A stretch of 64,000 bases of DNA from Cytidiella melzeri (GCA_022592445.1 JABYQR010000014.1:1-64000), one strand, 5' to 3'; positions 28,575 to 39,682 are shown, counted from the first letter of the stretch. The notes: generated by a model not told the origin, from the sequence alone. Numbers and translations are program-made.

Positions 28575-31500
28575 AAAGGCCTTTTCTCCGGAAGGCAGGA
28601 GTTGAGTCTTTTCCGTCTTCCCACAAGGATACGCGTCGTAGAGTTTCTGAAGGTAGCTTCTCAAAATTCTCATTAATTGGTCGGAAATTCATTGCCAAGA
28701 ATAGAGATGCAGCGATTGGTCGTGGAGCTCCTGGGTGTCGTCTGTGGAAATCCTTTACGGCTTCATCGGCATGAGTGACGTTGGTGGCTGGTTCCCAGGA
28801 ATTTTCTGATTCTGGGTATCCTTTCCACTTAACACGGTACTGAAACTCCTTCTTTCGCCCGAAGATCCTTGAATCAAGAATCTGTTCTACCTCGTACTCC
28901 TCTTCTTCTTCTACCACAATCGGCTCAGGTTCAGGAAATTCCCGGTTAGGGACCAAACTTGCCGTCTTGGCTGGTCGCAACCTATCCACATGGAATACCG
29001 GGTGACGCTTGTCCCGAATGGTAAGTTTAACCCGGTAATTCAAATCCCCAATCTTTTCTAAGATCTCATAGGGACCATCTCGTTTTGGTGCTAGCTTTGC
29101 CACCGGCTGTTCCTTGGGATGTTTTTCACGTTCCACGTAAACTTTGTCACCAACTTCAAATTGCGGAGCTTTTGCAACTCCATGATCGTAGAACCGTTTC
29201 ATGCGTTCTGCTGTAAGTTGTAGCGCAGCTTTAGCATCTTCTTGGGCTTCTCGTAATGCTCGAAGACGTTCGTCTGCTGCGGGAACATTGGACACTGGGT
29301 TCAAAGGCACCTGGAATTCCGGTAAATACCCATAGATCAGTTCGAAGGGAGCCTTCCCGGTGGACGAGTGTACTCGGCTATTAAGCGCAAACTCCGCAAT
29401 CGGTAACCAATCTACCCAGTCATCCTGTCTGAAGGAGCAGAACACTCGGAGATACTGTTCTATCTCTTGGTTCATACGTTCTGTTTTGCCGTCTGTCTGA
29501 GGGTGATACGCGGTGGACATGGACGACTTTACTCCGAGTGCATCGTAGATAGCACGAAGGAACTTGGACGCGAACACTGATCCACGGTCTGAGATCATCT
29601 GTCGAGGTACACCATGGAGTCGAAACACGTTTGCAATATAATCCTGCACGTGTTCGGGGGTTTTCATGCTTTCCCGTGATGGATAACAGTGCACCTGCGC
29701 GGTTGTTCGATCAACTGCAACCGTGATGGAATCGTATCCTTTACATGGCGGCAGCTTGACGATAAAGTCTGTGGTGACGCTTTCCCATGGAGCATTGGGC
29801 GGCTCTAGTGGATTGAGTGGACCGCGTGGTGGAGCGGGGTACGTCTTCGTTCTTTGACAGGTGTCACATGTGTCTACATAATCATTGACAAAGCGTGTCA
29901 TACTGGGCCACCAGTAGTTCCGAGATAGCAGTTCCAGTGTCTTGTACCTGCCTGGATGTCCGGCGGCGGGTAAGTCATGATGTCTCCGAACCAGTTCCTT
30001 TCGGATTTCGTCATCTTTAGGGACATAAACTTTTCCCCGGAACAATAACAGCCCGTTCTCCACGTTCCACTCTTCGAGTCCCCGACTAAGAAGACGAGGT
30101 CCGAGTTTCTTGACTTTGGCAAGTGCTTCTGCCACTTCAGTCTCTCGCAGAGAACATTCACGGATACGTTTTAACAGGTCTCTGTCTGGTTGTACGCTAG
30201 CTTGCCCCCGTTGAGAAGCAGCGGCTCGGAAGACCTCTGGTCCTAGGACTATTCGTGATAGATTATCTTCTTCGTCCTTGACCTCGTGTTGGCCTAGCCT
30301 GGACATAGAATCCGACTTTCCCATTGACTTTCCGGGCTTCGGAATGATTTCAAAGTTAAAACGTGAGAGGAACAACGACCAACGTGCTTGACGGCGTGTC
30401 AAGTTACGAGCTGTCTTCCAGTACTCGAGGTTCTTGTGGTCAGAGAAGATAGGGAATTTCTCTGGTAGCCCTTCCAAGTAATGACGCCAGTCTTCAAGTG
30501 CTCGTACAATTGCCATGAGTTCTCGGTCGTAGATCTCATAGTTTCGTTCAGTCTCAGTCATGCCTTCAGACCGATAGGCTACTGGATGCCACGTGCCGTC
30601 TTCGGCTTGTTGTTCCAATACCCCTCCCATTGCGTACCCGGATGCATCCGTTTCCAAACGTGTGGGTCTATCAAAACTCCACATTGCCAACACCGGCGCT
30701 TCCACAAATTGTCGGCGGAGTTCATCAAATGCCGACTGTTCTTCAGGGCCCCATTTCCAAGGAACCTTGCCCGTGAGACGGTCTAAGGGTTTACATATTT
30801 TTCCGAAGTCTTTGATGAATCTCCGGTAGAAGTTTGCAAACCCACGGAATCGGCGAATATCGGAGACATTCTGCGGTACAGGCCACTCAGCCACTGCCTT
30901 TACTTTGACAGGGTCCATGCGTAACTGATTGTGACCAATGATAACACCAAGATATTCTGTCTCTGAACGCTCAAATTTGCATTTCTCCGGTTTAAGAAAC
31001 AGATCATGTTGTCTGAGCCGTCTCAGAACTTCATGTACCACCTCGCGGTGTTCGGAGATCTCCTTGGAATAGATGAGGATATCATCTAGGTAGACGGTGA
31101 CCTTGCCTTCAGCAATAAGATCAGCAAAGATGTCGTTCATCATGTTCTGGAATGTGGCCGGGGAATTGGTAAGACCAAAGAACATGACCGTAGGTTCAAA
31201 CAGTCCTCGGTTGGTGACAAATGCAGCTTTGTGTTCATCGCCTTCCTTGATGCGGACGTTATTGTACCCCCATCTGACGTCCAGCTTAGTGAAGAACTTA
31301 GCACCGCGCAATCTATCCATGAGTTCGGAATTAACGGCAGTGGATACCTGTTTTTGATAGTGACTTCGTTCAACTTCCGGTAATCCTGCACTGGGCGTAA
31401 CTTTCCATCCTTTTTCTTGACAAAGAAGAAGGGTGACGCCATTGGGGATTTCAACGGTCGAATGTACCCTTTCTCTAGGTTCTCTCGGATAAACTTATCA

Positions 31501-32521
31501 AGCTCTTCTTGCTCAGGGTGTGACAGCGGGTAAAACTTTGCATGGAATCCTTTTGCCTCCGGAACTAACTCAATTGCATGGTCGTACGACTTGTGTTCTG
31601 GCAGTCGTTGAGATTCCGTTTCAGAGAAAATGTGAGCATGTTGACGATATTGTTCAGGTACCATCTCCTCAAAGGTTTTGACTGGTTTAACCCGGTTCTC
31701 GACCTCAGCTAGTTCACTAGAGTATGTGTATCCCGCTAGAGTGAACAGGCGTTCGCCTTCCTGTACATAGGTGTCGGACGTGTACGTACAATGCGTCGGG
31801 GAGTTCCTTTTCCACCGAGCTGAGTAGTGGCCTGTGCCTGTAACTTCGGCAATTCGGCCCCATCCAAACTTCCTGAACCTTCCGTGGTTTCCTCGATGTC
31901 TTCTTCGGCCTCCTCCGTATCCACCGGCAAGTACGGAAGCTGTTCCACAACTTTCCGTAATCCCGGAGTTCTCTTCTTCCGTTTAGGCTCAGCTGTTCTC
32001 TTAGCTGCAGCCTCTTCGCTTCATCAACCCGTTGCCTGGGTTTACATGCATCAGGACATCCATCCATCCTGATGATGCCTTCGTACCAATCAATGGTGGG
32101 GTTATGATACCGCAACCAATCGATTCCTATAATTACGTCTTCGGGTCCAATATCAGTGACCGTGAAGATGGTCCTCTCCTCGTGGTCCCCTATCCTCATA
32201 TTGAGAATGGCAACTTCGTCAATAGCCCCGTCTCGATTTGGGGTTCCGTCTATGTTGTACACCGGAATGGGTTGTTTCAACTTCCGGGTTCTGATACGAT
32301 GCTCTCGAACAAACCGTTTATGAATGAATAGCGTGAGGCTCCACTATCAATCATTGCTGCGACTTCTTTAGATCTCCGCACTCCTGAAACTGTGATGGGT
32401 ACGTGAAAATGTTCGATTCAGATCCAGTCTCTAATACATCAGACGCGAGTACGGAAAATCTATTGTTACATGGTATACGCGGGGCACGTGCTTGCGCAGC
32501 TCGAATCACGGCCCGAATCAA
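28573..32521 (-). pseudogene. pol: Pol, element 2, broken in protease and early RT
   Basis: Compared with element 1, single bases are missing near 32414, 32334, 32015, 31766 and 31329, so the protease and the start of reverse transcriptase lie in shifting frames. From 31320 to 28573 the frame is continuous (915 codons). It holds the RT core with YLDD, RNase H, integrase zinc finger and core, and a complete chromodomain (EVEQILDSRIFGRKKEFQYR, VKWKGYPESENSWEP, then DEAVKDFHRRHPG). Chromodomains of this type direct integration to marked chromatin in related elements. If the missing bases are assembly errors, this would be an intact element. Confidence 0.9.
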
Positions 32522-32533
32522 AAACCCTCCTCA
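32518..32533 (-). promoter_or_regulatory. Programmed -1 frameshift site, element 2
   Basis: G_GGT_TTT at 32527-32521 directly before the gag stop (32520-32518), with a pol-frame stop at 32533-32531, exactly as in element 1. Confidence 0.7.
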
Positions 32534-33579
32534 AGTCTCTTCTTGAGGTCGGCGTTCTCCGCCCTCAACTTCTCCAGTTCTCCTAGTACGGCCTTGAGTG
32601 TTACTTCCGACACTCCCGACGAGTTCGACGCTTCTTCCTTCTCAGGCTTCTTTTCTTCGGCCCGAGAAGAAGATGCCTCCTCATTGGTAGCAGCTACACG
32701 TGGTCCACGAGGAGGTGGACGAGGAACTGCAGGCTTGGTGCACGTGCGTGCGATGTGACTGGGATCCGTTGTAAGTTCCTGGCAGTTATAACACCGCCGA
32801 CCTTGTTGCATCTTGGAGGCGTCAACCTCCATAGGGACCGGACCGTTGGAAGCGCGAGGAACCGGAGTAAACCGGGGCTGGGACTGAGTAGGTCTCGACG
32901 TGGTCGACGAGGGAACAGACGGAATTTTCTTCTCCGTTGTTTCTCTGATGCGGGCATACGCAGCCGCCATTTTCAGAGACCTATCAATCCACCCCTGATA
33001 GTTCGTTGGCGGAGCTTCGGCAGTTGCCAATCTACCATAGATGTACTCTGGAAGGCCCTTGATGAAGCGGATCTCCTTGTCCTTGTCGCTTAATCCGGAG
33101 ATGCGACCCACGTAGGATTGGAAGTCTGTGACATATGTTCCTACGTCACGCGCGTTCTTCTCCTTCTTCTCAGCTCCACAGAGCTTCTCCAACTCACGGA
33201 TAGCAGTATCTTCGGGCGTTGCATCGCCGAAGTACTTCTTGAGCTCAGTTTTAAACTTGGCCCAGGTATCGAGGTTGGCCGGCAAGTTACCGTTGTGGTC
33301 AGCCATATGATCCGTGACCGGTATTGCCCATTGGGCGGCCTTTTCTGACAACCGGTAGATTGCTGTCAGGACCTTGGTTCTTTCATCGGCAATACTGGCG
33401 GTCACCCAGTAAGCCTCGCATTGTGACAAGAACCGTTCTAAGTCACGGCCATGTTCGCCCTTGTATCTATCGGGCTTGGTGTCGTTATTGTTGACCGTGA
33501 CTTGCGGTCTTGGCATTGCTTGTGTAACTGCAGCTACAATGGCTGCAATCAAGGCAGGATCGACTGCGGGTGTTGTCAT
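32518..33579 (-). CDS. gag: Gag polyprotein, element 2
   Basis: It starts at ATG 33579-33577, again the first ATG in any frame after the predicted RNA start, and encodes 353 aa, the same length as in element 1. It has the same capsid motif (DRYKGEHGRDLERFLSQCE), zinc knuckle (CYNCQELTTDPSHIARTC) and C-terminal coiled coil. Many third-position differences separate it from element 1 while the protein changes little, implying purifying selection since the two gag lineages split. It ends in the same G_GGT_TTT slip site. Confidence 0.9.
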   Translation of the reverse strand: MTTPAVDPALIAAIVAAVTQAMPRPQVTVNNNDTKPDRYKGEHGRDLERFLSQCEAYWVTASIADERTKVLTAIYRLSEKAAQWAIPVTDHMADHNGNLPANLDTWAKFKTELKKYFGDATPEDTAIRELEKLCGAEKKEKNARDVGTYVTDFQSYVGRISGLSDKDKEIRFIKGLPEYIYGRLATAEAPPTNYQGWIDRSLKMAAAYARIRETTEKKIPSVPSSTTSRPTQSQPRFTPVPRASNGPVPMEVDASKMQQGRRCYNCQELTTDPSHIARTCTKPAVPRPPPRGPRVAATNEEASSSRAEEKKPEKEEASNSSGVSEVTLKAVLGELEKLRAENADLKKRLEEGF

Positions 33580-33978
33580 CGTGACAGGTGCGGAATTGAT
33601 GGGGACGACGGTGGGCGCTTCAGGAGTTACCGGTGGGATTTCCGGTTTGGTTTCGGGAATGATGGGATCAGGAATAATGAGGGTATCGTCTGGTGGAGCC
33701 GGTGGGTTTTCCGGTACAACTAAACTGGTATTGACCTCGACTTCTTCAGGAATTCCAACAATCAACGGTATTTGACTGTTATCGCAAGCTACGTATCCAC
33801 GGTATCGTTGTCCTTCTCTGAAATGACGGGATACTACAAACTTTTGATTTCGATTTGGACACGGCTGTTGTTCGCAGATTTCAATATATGCGTGGTCCTC
33901 TTCGTTATCGTAACAGTCCTGAAGATCGTCGGGATCAAAGACGTGGAAATGATTATCGCACTCAATGATTGCTATTTA

Positions 33979-34779
33979 CTACAAAGGAAGTTTCTCAAAG
34001 TATCCTCCGTCCGCTACAAAAGCAACTCGACTCGTAACCTCCGTCAACCTCTTGCGCAATTGCGTGAAGTTGATCTGTCCCACTGATTGCAAGCCCCAGT
34101 TCAGTGCTTTGAGCTGGGCAGGCGTGCGCGTGGAGAGTACTTCCTCCGTGTGTTCTGTGAGGTACAGAAGTTTGTCGTTGAGTAACAGGACTGATTTAAC
34201 CTGTGAGTCGTTGCGGTCGCGGGTGAGTTCGATCAGGATCTTGAGGCGTCTGGTAGTGGCCTCGATCTTCGGCTTGAGGATGCCGACTTGGTCCTTGATG
34301 GAAAACTTGTGGAAATCGAGCGTCACAGGTTTTTGTGCGTCTGGGCGAGGTGGCGGGGGTGCCTGGGAGACGCGGTCCCTGAGAGACGGTTTCTCAATTC
34401 GCTCCGCGAGGGTTTGCGCGCGTTCTGTGCGTGCACGTTCCTTGATGGACTCGTTGTCACGAGCAAACTTTTCGTGGTCGAAAGCAGGAAGCCTGGTGCC
34501 CAGGGGATGGTAGTGAGGGCGGCGTGAGACGTAGGATACGATGGCTTCAAGATCCTTTTCTGTGTAGAGACGAGGACGTCCTTGCTCGCGTAGTTCTCGA
34601 CGAGCCTCAAAGAAGGACTCGGGTATGCGGCGACGAATGCGTACGTCCTTGGGCACTATAACCACGAAATGAGATGTAGGATCAAAGGTTCGGGCCAATA
34701 CAACGTACTGGTAAACCGGGGGGACTAAACTTTTATAAACTTTGGGGAAAGGGAATTTATGCGGTTGCGCGACGTCCAG
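33979..34779 (-). CDS. AUG-less open frame (ORF1) upstream of gag, element 2
   Basis: Homologous to 6403-7203, with about three amino-acid changes from the TTG-initiated part (34698) onward. It also has no ATG and ends in two tandem stops, here TAG TAA (33981-33976). The candidate near-cognate CTG is at 34779-34777. No domain was recognised. Its conservation as an open frame in two copies with different gag and LTR sequence suggests it matters, but translation is unproven. Confidence 0.45.
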   Translation of the reverse strand: MDVAQPHKFPFPKVYKSLVPPVYQYVVLARTFDPTSHFVVIVPKDVRIRRRIPESFFEARRELREQGRPRLYTEKDLEAIVSYVSRRPHYHPLGTRLPAFDHEKFARDNESIKERARTERAQTLAERIEKPSLRDRVSQAPPPPRPDAQKPVTLDFHKFSIKDQVGILKPKIEATTRRLKILIELTRDRNDSQVKSVLLLNDKLLYLTEHTEEVLSTRTPAQLKALNWGLQSVGQINFTQLRKRLTEVTSRVAFVADGGYFEKLPL

Positions 34780-34791
34780 GCGAGCGTACAG

Positions 34792-34802
34792 AGATTCTAC
34801 CT
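34792..34802 (-). other. Self-priming primer-binding site of element 2
   Basis: AGGTAGAATCT on the minus strand, two bases inside the LTR, exactly complementary to 35033-35023 in the LTR, as in element 1. Confidence 0.75.
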
Positions 34803-34804
34803 AA

Positions 34805-35303
34805 TGTCAGGAACACAACCCAACTCTATGAAGAGCGAGGGAGTGACGACGAGGGGAGGAGGAACGACGAGCGAACTCGCGTGGACGATGACGACAGGAG
34901 TATAGGTGATGAGGAGGAGTGGAGACACGACGACGAGGGATCAGCTGACAATGAGCTAAAGACCAGGATATATTAGCACAGTGGTGAGACTAGTACAAGG
35001 TGAACGTCACCTAAAGACCAGGAGGTAGAATCTGAGGTCTTTAGAGAGCTACAGGGTGGGTTTATATACATCTCAGACAAGGATCCCTGGTACCGGGTCT
35101 GTACTCCTAACACTGCCGTGGGAACGTATGGTGTGCTATGGTGCGATGTTCTACAATGTTCCACAATGTTCCAGCACCTTCTATGATCATGTGACCAGTC
35201 TGTCACATGCACTTGATCACATGCAGTAGCCATGTACCATCGATAAGATAAGATAAAGAAATTAAAAGGAAAAGAAAGGGAAAAAGTGTGCATGTTCGTG
35301 ACA
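34805..35303 (-). repeat. 5' LTR of element 2
   Basis: 499 bp. It carries TATATAAA on the minus strand (35068-35061) and the predicted RNA start AGATTCTACCT (35033-35023). Confidence 0.95.
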
Positions 35304-35308
35304 CATAG

Positions 35309-35512
35309 GGCATGCTTAGTAAGGTAGATTACTTTGCTTACTCATGTAGGTATTAGGGGTCTTAGGGTAGTACCTGGGGTCCTTCCCTTCATTTATATAT
35401 AGAGGCACTCCTGAGGCCATATTCCCTCAGTCTTATCCACTCTGTTGATCAAGAACTACTTTGTTGAGACACTGAAACACGCTTTCGCGTACTGATCACT
35501 CATTGCAGAATG
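35309..35512 (+). repeat. Right part of the older LTR-like sequence
   Basis: Continues 27880-28062 after element 2. It contains TTTATATATAGAGGC (35391-35405) and ends near the sequence ACTCATTGCA. It is probably a solo LTR or LTR fragment of another retrotransposon. Confidence 0.4.
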
Positions 35513-35963
35513 AAGCAAAAACTGCCCTCTCTGGTAGTCAACCATGCAATCAAAAGTGCAAGCAAAGGAGAATGTCCCTCGCCTTGGTACCCCCCTCCCC
35601 CCCTGGCTCAATTGCTCACCATGCTGTCTCTGGATCATCAAACACCCTCAACAATTTGTCCTCCTTGTCAGCCTCAAACTTATCACTCTTGGCATGTGGG
35701 CCATGCAACGCCACGGCTGCAAACAACACTTCATCGAGCAGTGCTTGCCTGCCTACAAATCCGCTGGACTCGTCACTCGAGTCTTGCAGAACAACTACAC
35801 CACAACGAGTTGTGAGTACCAAGCAGTTCCAAGCCGTTCTGGCAGCTTGCGCTGCTTCAAATTCTACTCCAGACCCTTCATCTATACCGCCATCTTGTGC
35901 CTACACCCCCACTTCTACAGTAAGGTCCTCAAGTGCGGTCTCGCCTTCATTGTTGGCCACCCC
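35513..35963. other. Region with overlapping open frames, no identified gene
   Basis: Three overlapping plus-strand open frames (about 100-154 codons) exist here but none has a recognisable domain or convincing start. They may be chance frames in low-complexity, serine/proline-coding DNA beside the DUF6589 wreck. Confidence 0.35.
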
Positions 35964-38281
35964 TTAGTCCTCGTCAATGATGTCTAGTGCCGCACCTGTA
36001 TAGAAGGTATGCTGACCCTTGTCCCTCATGTCGGGGATTGAGTGCTTGCTCTCCCAGCCTTGCACAGACTCATGAGGCTTTGCTTCTTTCAGATACCGCA
36101 GAACAGCCTCAAATGTCTGTGTCATATCTGGCTCGGCATGCCTCGTCATTAGGTGGCCTAGCGCTAGGTTGCGCTCAAATGTCAGGTGGAGGTTGCAAAA
36201 AATCTGTATAAGCAAACTCTTGTCAATAATGTGTTGCTCGGTATGATTTAAACCTGTGCCTCCATGCTTGGCTCTCTACATTGTGATTAGGAATCTGTAG
36301 TAAGATAATGGTCATGAGTGCTTACCTTGGTATACAGATTGTTTAGTTCTAAGCACCAGTCGGGTTCTTTGAAGCATCCAGGTTTGGCTGAAGGATTGAT
36401 GAGGATGCTGGAGCAAATAGCTTTCCTGTTCTGCAGATGAGAAGCAGTACTCACAGCATGCAGTGTTATGTACTCACTTGAGCCCAGGTGGATATAAAAA
36501 ATGTACATTCTCTAAATACTTCATCATGTGTTTGACATACTTATGCTTCCCAAATGCTTTGAACATGAAGACCCAGGGCATGAAGCATGATTCTACACGG
36601 CCAATATCACTGTGGTTCATGATTTCTTTGTACAGGCAGAAGTACTCATTGAGAAGCAGAGAATTTTTGTACTGCCTGTCACGAGCACTGGAAGGCTTGT
36701 CCCGCAGATCATACAGCTTTTGATTACGCTTGGTGCAGTTCATTGCCAGGTGATTCACTAATGCTTTGAGATATTCAAGTGAAGGGTTTGCACCTTTAGA
36801 GGGATGCCTCAATCTTCTCTTCTGTTTCTAGATCTCCATAGAAGAGCACAACATGCTCAGACACGTCAACAACTGCCTGGTTACCACCGGAATCTGCGCA
36901 TGCCACTTGAGGATCACCAACGCCAACCTGACTAAGGATATGGGTCAAGGCGTCGATATTACTAGACACATGTGAGTTGTTGTCCATTGTAGCTTGCAGT
37001 GGAGTAATGGGCATCTTTGTCAGGGGGATTTGTTTGATAGATTCTGGCTTGCCAATGTCTGGAGTGAATTTTCAAAATTCCTCTGGCCTGTGGTAGCAGA
37101 GATCGTATAAGAATTTCCATGCATTGAATTTGTTGTGAGTAGTCATCATGTTCTCATTGACAGCAGGTGGATGAATAAGCACCGAATCAATCCAGGTTGG
37201 CTTTGGTTACACAAGAGATGCATGCACATTAAACCGTGATATCTGCCAAAGATATTTCGAGCAGCAGAGATTGTCAGTGGTGACACCATGCTGCAGCCAG
37301 AAGATCATTGATGTGGTAAAGTGCTTCAATGCCTCGTCTGTTTTCTCCACAGTGGGTACTAATGGCTTGAATTCAATATCCAGATTATCAAATGTGTATG
37401 CCGCCACAAGGGTTCCTGCCAGCTCTTGCACTGCCATAAGAATGTGTATACCAAGTGAGTCCAGAAATCGATGTATTGTTGATTGCACAGTTGATATTCC
37501 CATATGAGCCAGCGAGTCAACAAGCTTCTGAGGTGTATGCATAGCATGCAAGAATATGCCGCAAACACTTTGTAGCCAATTAGCCTTCTGGTTCCTCCCG
37601 TGCACAACAATGCTGCTGACAATGACTTTTTTCTTTTACTACAGTCAGACAGTATGCCATTGTACAGCTAGTAACACATACACTGATGGTGACAGCCTGT
37701 TGCCATTTGTGCAGGTTCCGCGTGAGCCTTTTCCACTTATTATTATCTGCAGCTTCCGCATCACCAAGGTCATTGATCAATGGGTCAAGCACTTTGTCCT
37801 CCTCACCATCACTCCCATGAGTCCCACCAACAACTCTTGCACCTTTTCCCAACATCACATCTAGCAACTCCCACCATTGCGGGGCCACCGCTCACATGTC
37901 TTGTGCCATGTCTGCCAGATCAAGTTCCTGTAGCTGAAAGGGCTCAGCATGTCCTGCAGTAAAATGCCAACCTGCACCCTCAGACACTAGACTCTCAATC
38001 TCCTCCTTCATAGTCTCCACTGCTGCTCTCTCCACCCAGCGGCTTCCGTCGTGGCATGTTTGTGGGTGCTGCATAAGGCTGGAATGTATGACCTTCCAGG
38101 AGGCAAGGATGTCTTGCACAAAGGGGTGGTACAAGGCCTCTTGAGACAATGCATTTTGGATGAATTCAGACACCGAGATGCTATGAGAGGATAGTAGCTG
38201 TGAAATGTCTTTGAAGACCTTGTACATGGTGGTTAGGTAGTGTACGTCGTTATTGCAGGCAACATCTACTTGCAAAGTCAC
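35964..38281 (-). pseudogene. Broken DUF6589-family gene
   Basis: Successive minus-strand fragments in different frames match, in order, a protein family expanded in Agaricomycetes. They include WWELLDVMLGKGA (about 37880), NQKANWLQSVCGIFLHAMHT and AYTFDNLDIEFKPLVPTVEK (37207-37605), FYGDLETEEKI (about 36810-36840) and YKNSLLLNEYFCLYKEI, SDIGRVESCFMPW and FGKHKYVKHMMKYLENVHFL (36474-36812). The last are DWCLELNNLYTKV (36287-36508) and RHAEPDMTQTFEAVLRYL (35964-36215). A segment between the GDLETEEK part and the YLKALVNHL part appears deleted. Several frameshifts and stops make it a pseudogene. The family is often thought to derive from mobile DNA, and its location here fits that. Family naming is from memory of motifs. 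Confidence 0.6.
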
Positions 38282-39063
38282 AAGGTCACAATCTCAATTG
38301 TGTTGGCAGTTGTTTTTGAAATTCCGAGCGTCATTGTAATTTTTTTGAGCGCTACATGTTTTATTGCAAGTCCGCTGTTTCAAGGAGGGCGGCAAAGTTT
38401 GTTTACACTTGTTAGAAGCCAGTTGCCGGAGGGAGGGAAGCAGATTTAAGGTTGGGAGAATAAGCAGATGTTCAATTGATTGATTTCTGAATACAGTAAG
38501 CTACACAACACAACCAAATACTCCTTGAGACCCAGGATATCTCTGCTCTCCCGGCCAACGGTGACTGGGAAGAAGTCTTCCTCTATTGGTGTGTCTTCTG
38601 ATGCATTGTGCTGATCTTCTGTTTGATGACCTGTAGCACAACGACAAAGTCATTTCTGGGTGTTTAATGTCACCTGCTAGTCATTGGTATCAGCTGCTAC
38701 AAGTTGAGGTTTTGTTCATAACTGGGAGGGAGCTGGGGTTTACTACGGCTGTGCTGGATTAGCTGCTACAAACCTAACACACTGTAGTATAATGTTGTAA
38801 TCACAAAGTTTGGATGCGCGCACGGGAGGGGGGGGGGGCTTGAACCAACAAACACAATGTTAATGAATAGCTACGAAATTACAAGGTTTTTATATTATTT
38901 TAGCAAAACGGGTAAGACAAAAAGGAAATGTAGAAACAAGTAATCTGCGCGGAATGACGAAAGGCGGGCAGCGGGAACAAACAGATACATACAAATTGAG
39001 GCGGCAAACCTAAAATAACAACATATAATGACAATGGTGTTATAATGTAGTATAGAATGTATA
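38282..39063. other. Gap without a recognised gene
   Basis: AT-rich DNA with an 11-base guanine run near 38828-38839 and no supported gene. It is probably decayed repeat DNA. Confidence 0.45.
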
Positions 39064-39119
39064 TTGTTCTTTATACCGACCGCACACCCTGGTGAAGACA
39101 AGCCGCCAACTCACTTACA
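39064..39119 (-). repeat. Relic of an LTR related to element 3
   Basis: Read on the minus strand from 39119, TGTAAGTGAGTTGGCGGCTT and the following GTCTTCACCAGGGTGTGCGG closely match the start of the element 3 LTR (TGTAAGGCGAGTTGGCGGCT, then CGTCTTCACTGGGGCGCGCGG). Similarity fades beyond about 55 bp and no matching target duplication was found. It is probably the diverged start of an old solo LTR. Confidence 0.6.
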
Positions 39120-39200
39120 CAGCGCAAGAGCAATCTATGGTGAAGAGTGAGAAGGGACAGAAATATTGACGAGAAATTTTTAATGGTTCGGGCATAGGTA

Positions 39201-39228
39201 CAGTAGCGGCAAAAAGTCTTGCAACATC
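39201..39228 (+). repeat. Left terminal inverted repeat of the Tc1 element
   Basis: CAGTAGCGGCAAAAAGTCTT then GCAACA, preceded by the TA target at 39199-39200. Confidence 0.85.
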
Positions 39229-39349
39229 GCAAGCGCATGACTCTTTGCTCTCTGTTTGAGCTCAAAACTGCTTAGTTTATTGAATCATTTTTTACACATT
39301 GAGTATTGCATGTATAGAATATGTCTACAATGAAAACAAATGAGGCTTT

Positions 39350-39609
39350 TGTTAGACAGTGACCCGCCCGAGGGAGAGGAATAGGAAAGAGGGCGGGATG
39401 ATGGGAGTGGGAAGGCGCATAGAGAGGACGGGAAAGCGGGGAGACGCATGGAGAGGGGTTCTCGGAAATGGCCGATCGGCCTTATTGCCCAACGACCTGG
39501 TACAGCGTTCCTCATCTTGACGAACGTTGTACCAGGTAAGCAATTGTATTTGTATGCTTCGGACGTACCTGAATCTTGACGAACGTTGTACCAGTCACTT
39601 GAAATAACA
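39350..39609 (+). repeat. 5' LTR of the Copia element
   Basis: 260 bp, TGTTAGACAG...ATAACA. Inside it, CTTGACGAACGTTGTACCAG occurs twice (39516-39535 and about 39573-39592), giving a short direct repeat near the downstream end. Confidence 0.95.
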
Positions 39610-39622
39610 GGTTATGAGCCCC
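39610..39622 (+). other. Primer-binding site of the Copia element (half-tRNA type)
   Basis: GGTTATGAGCCCC directly follows the 5' LTR. It is complementary to the anticodon stem-loop of initiator methionine tRNA (contains the complement of CTCATAACC), as in Drosophila copia, which primes from a cleaved tRNA half. Confidence 0.75.
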
Positions 39623-39682
39623 GAAGCTCTGTAACTTCCCTACCAGTTGCTGTATAAACCATCACACCCCTATTGTTACACC

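Larger units (their letters stand above)
28063..35303 (-). mobile_element. Ty3/gypsy chromovirus, element 2, full length
   Basis: The LTRs are 28063-28561 and 34805-35303 (499 bp each, no difference seen), flanked by the duplication CATAG at 28058-28062 and 35304-35308. Layout is as in element 1, on the minus strand. Integrase and chromodomain are intact in one long frame (28573-31320), unlike element 1, but protease and the start of reverse transcriptase are cut by five single-base deletions. The LTR differs from that of element 1 in its transcribed part, with about 60 extra bp between two copies of CTAAAGACCAGGA. Gag differs at many silent sites. Identical LTRs show very recent insertion. 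Confidence 0.97.

Noticed and set aside
38828..38839. Guanine homopolymer as a polypurine tract
   Set aside because: There is no LTR end next to it.
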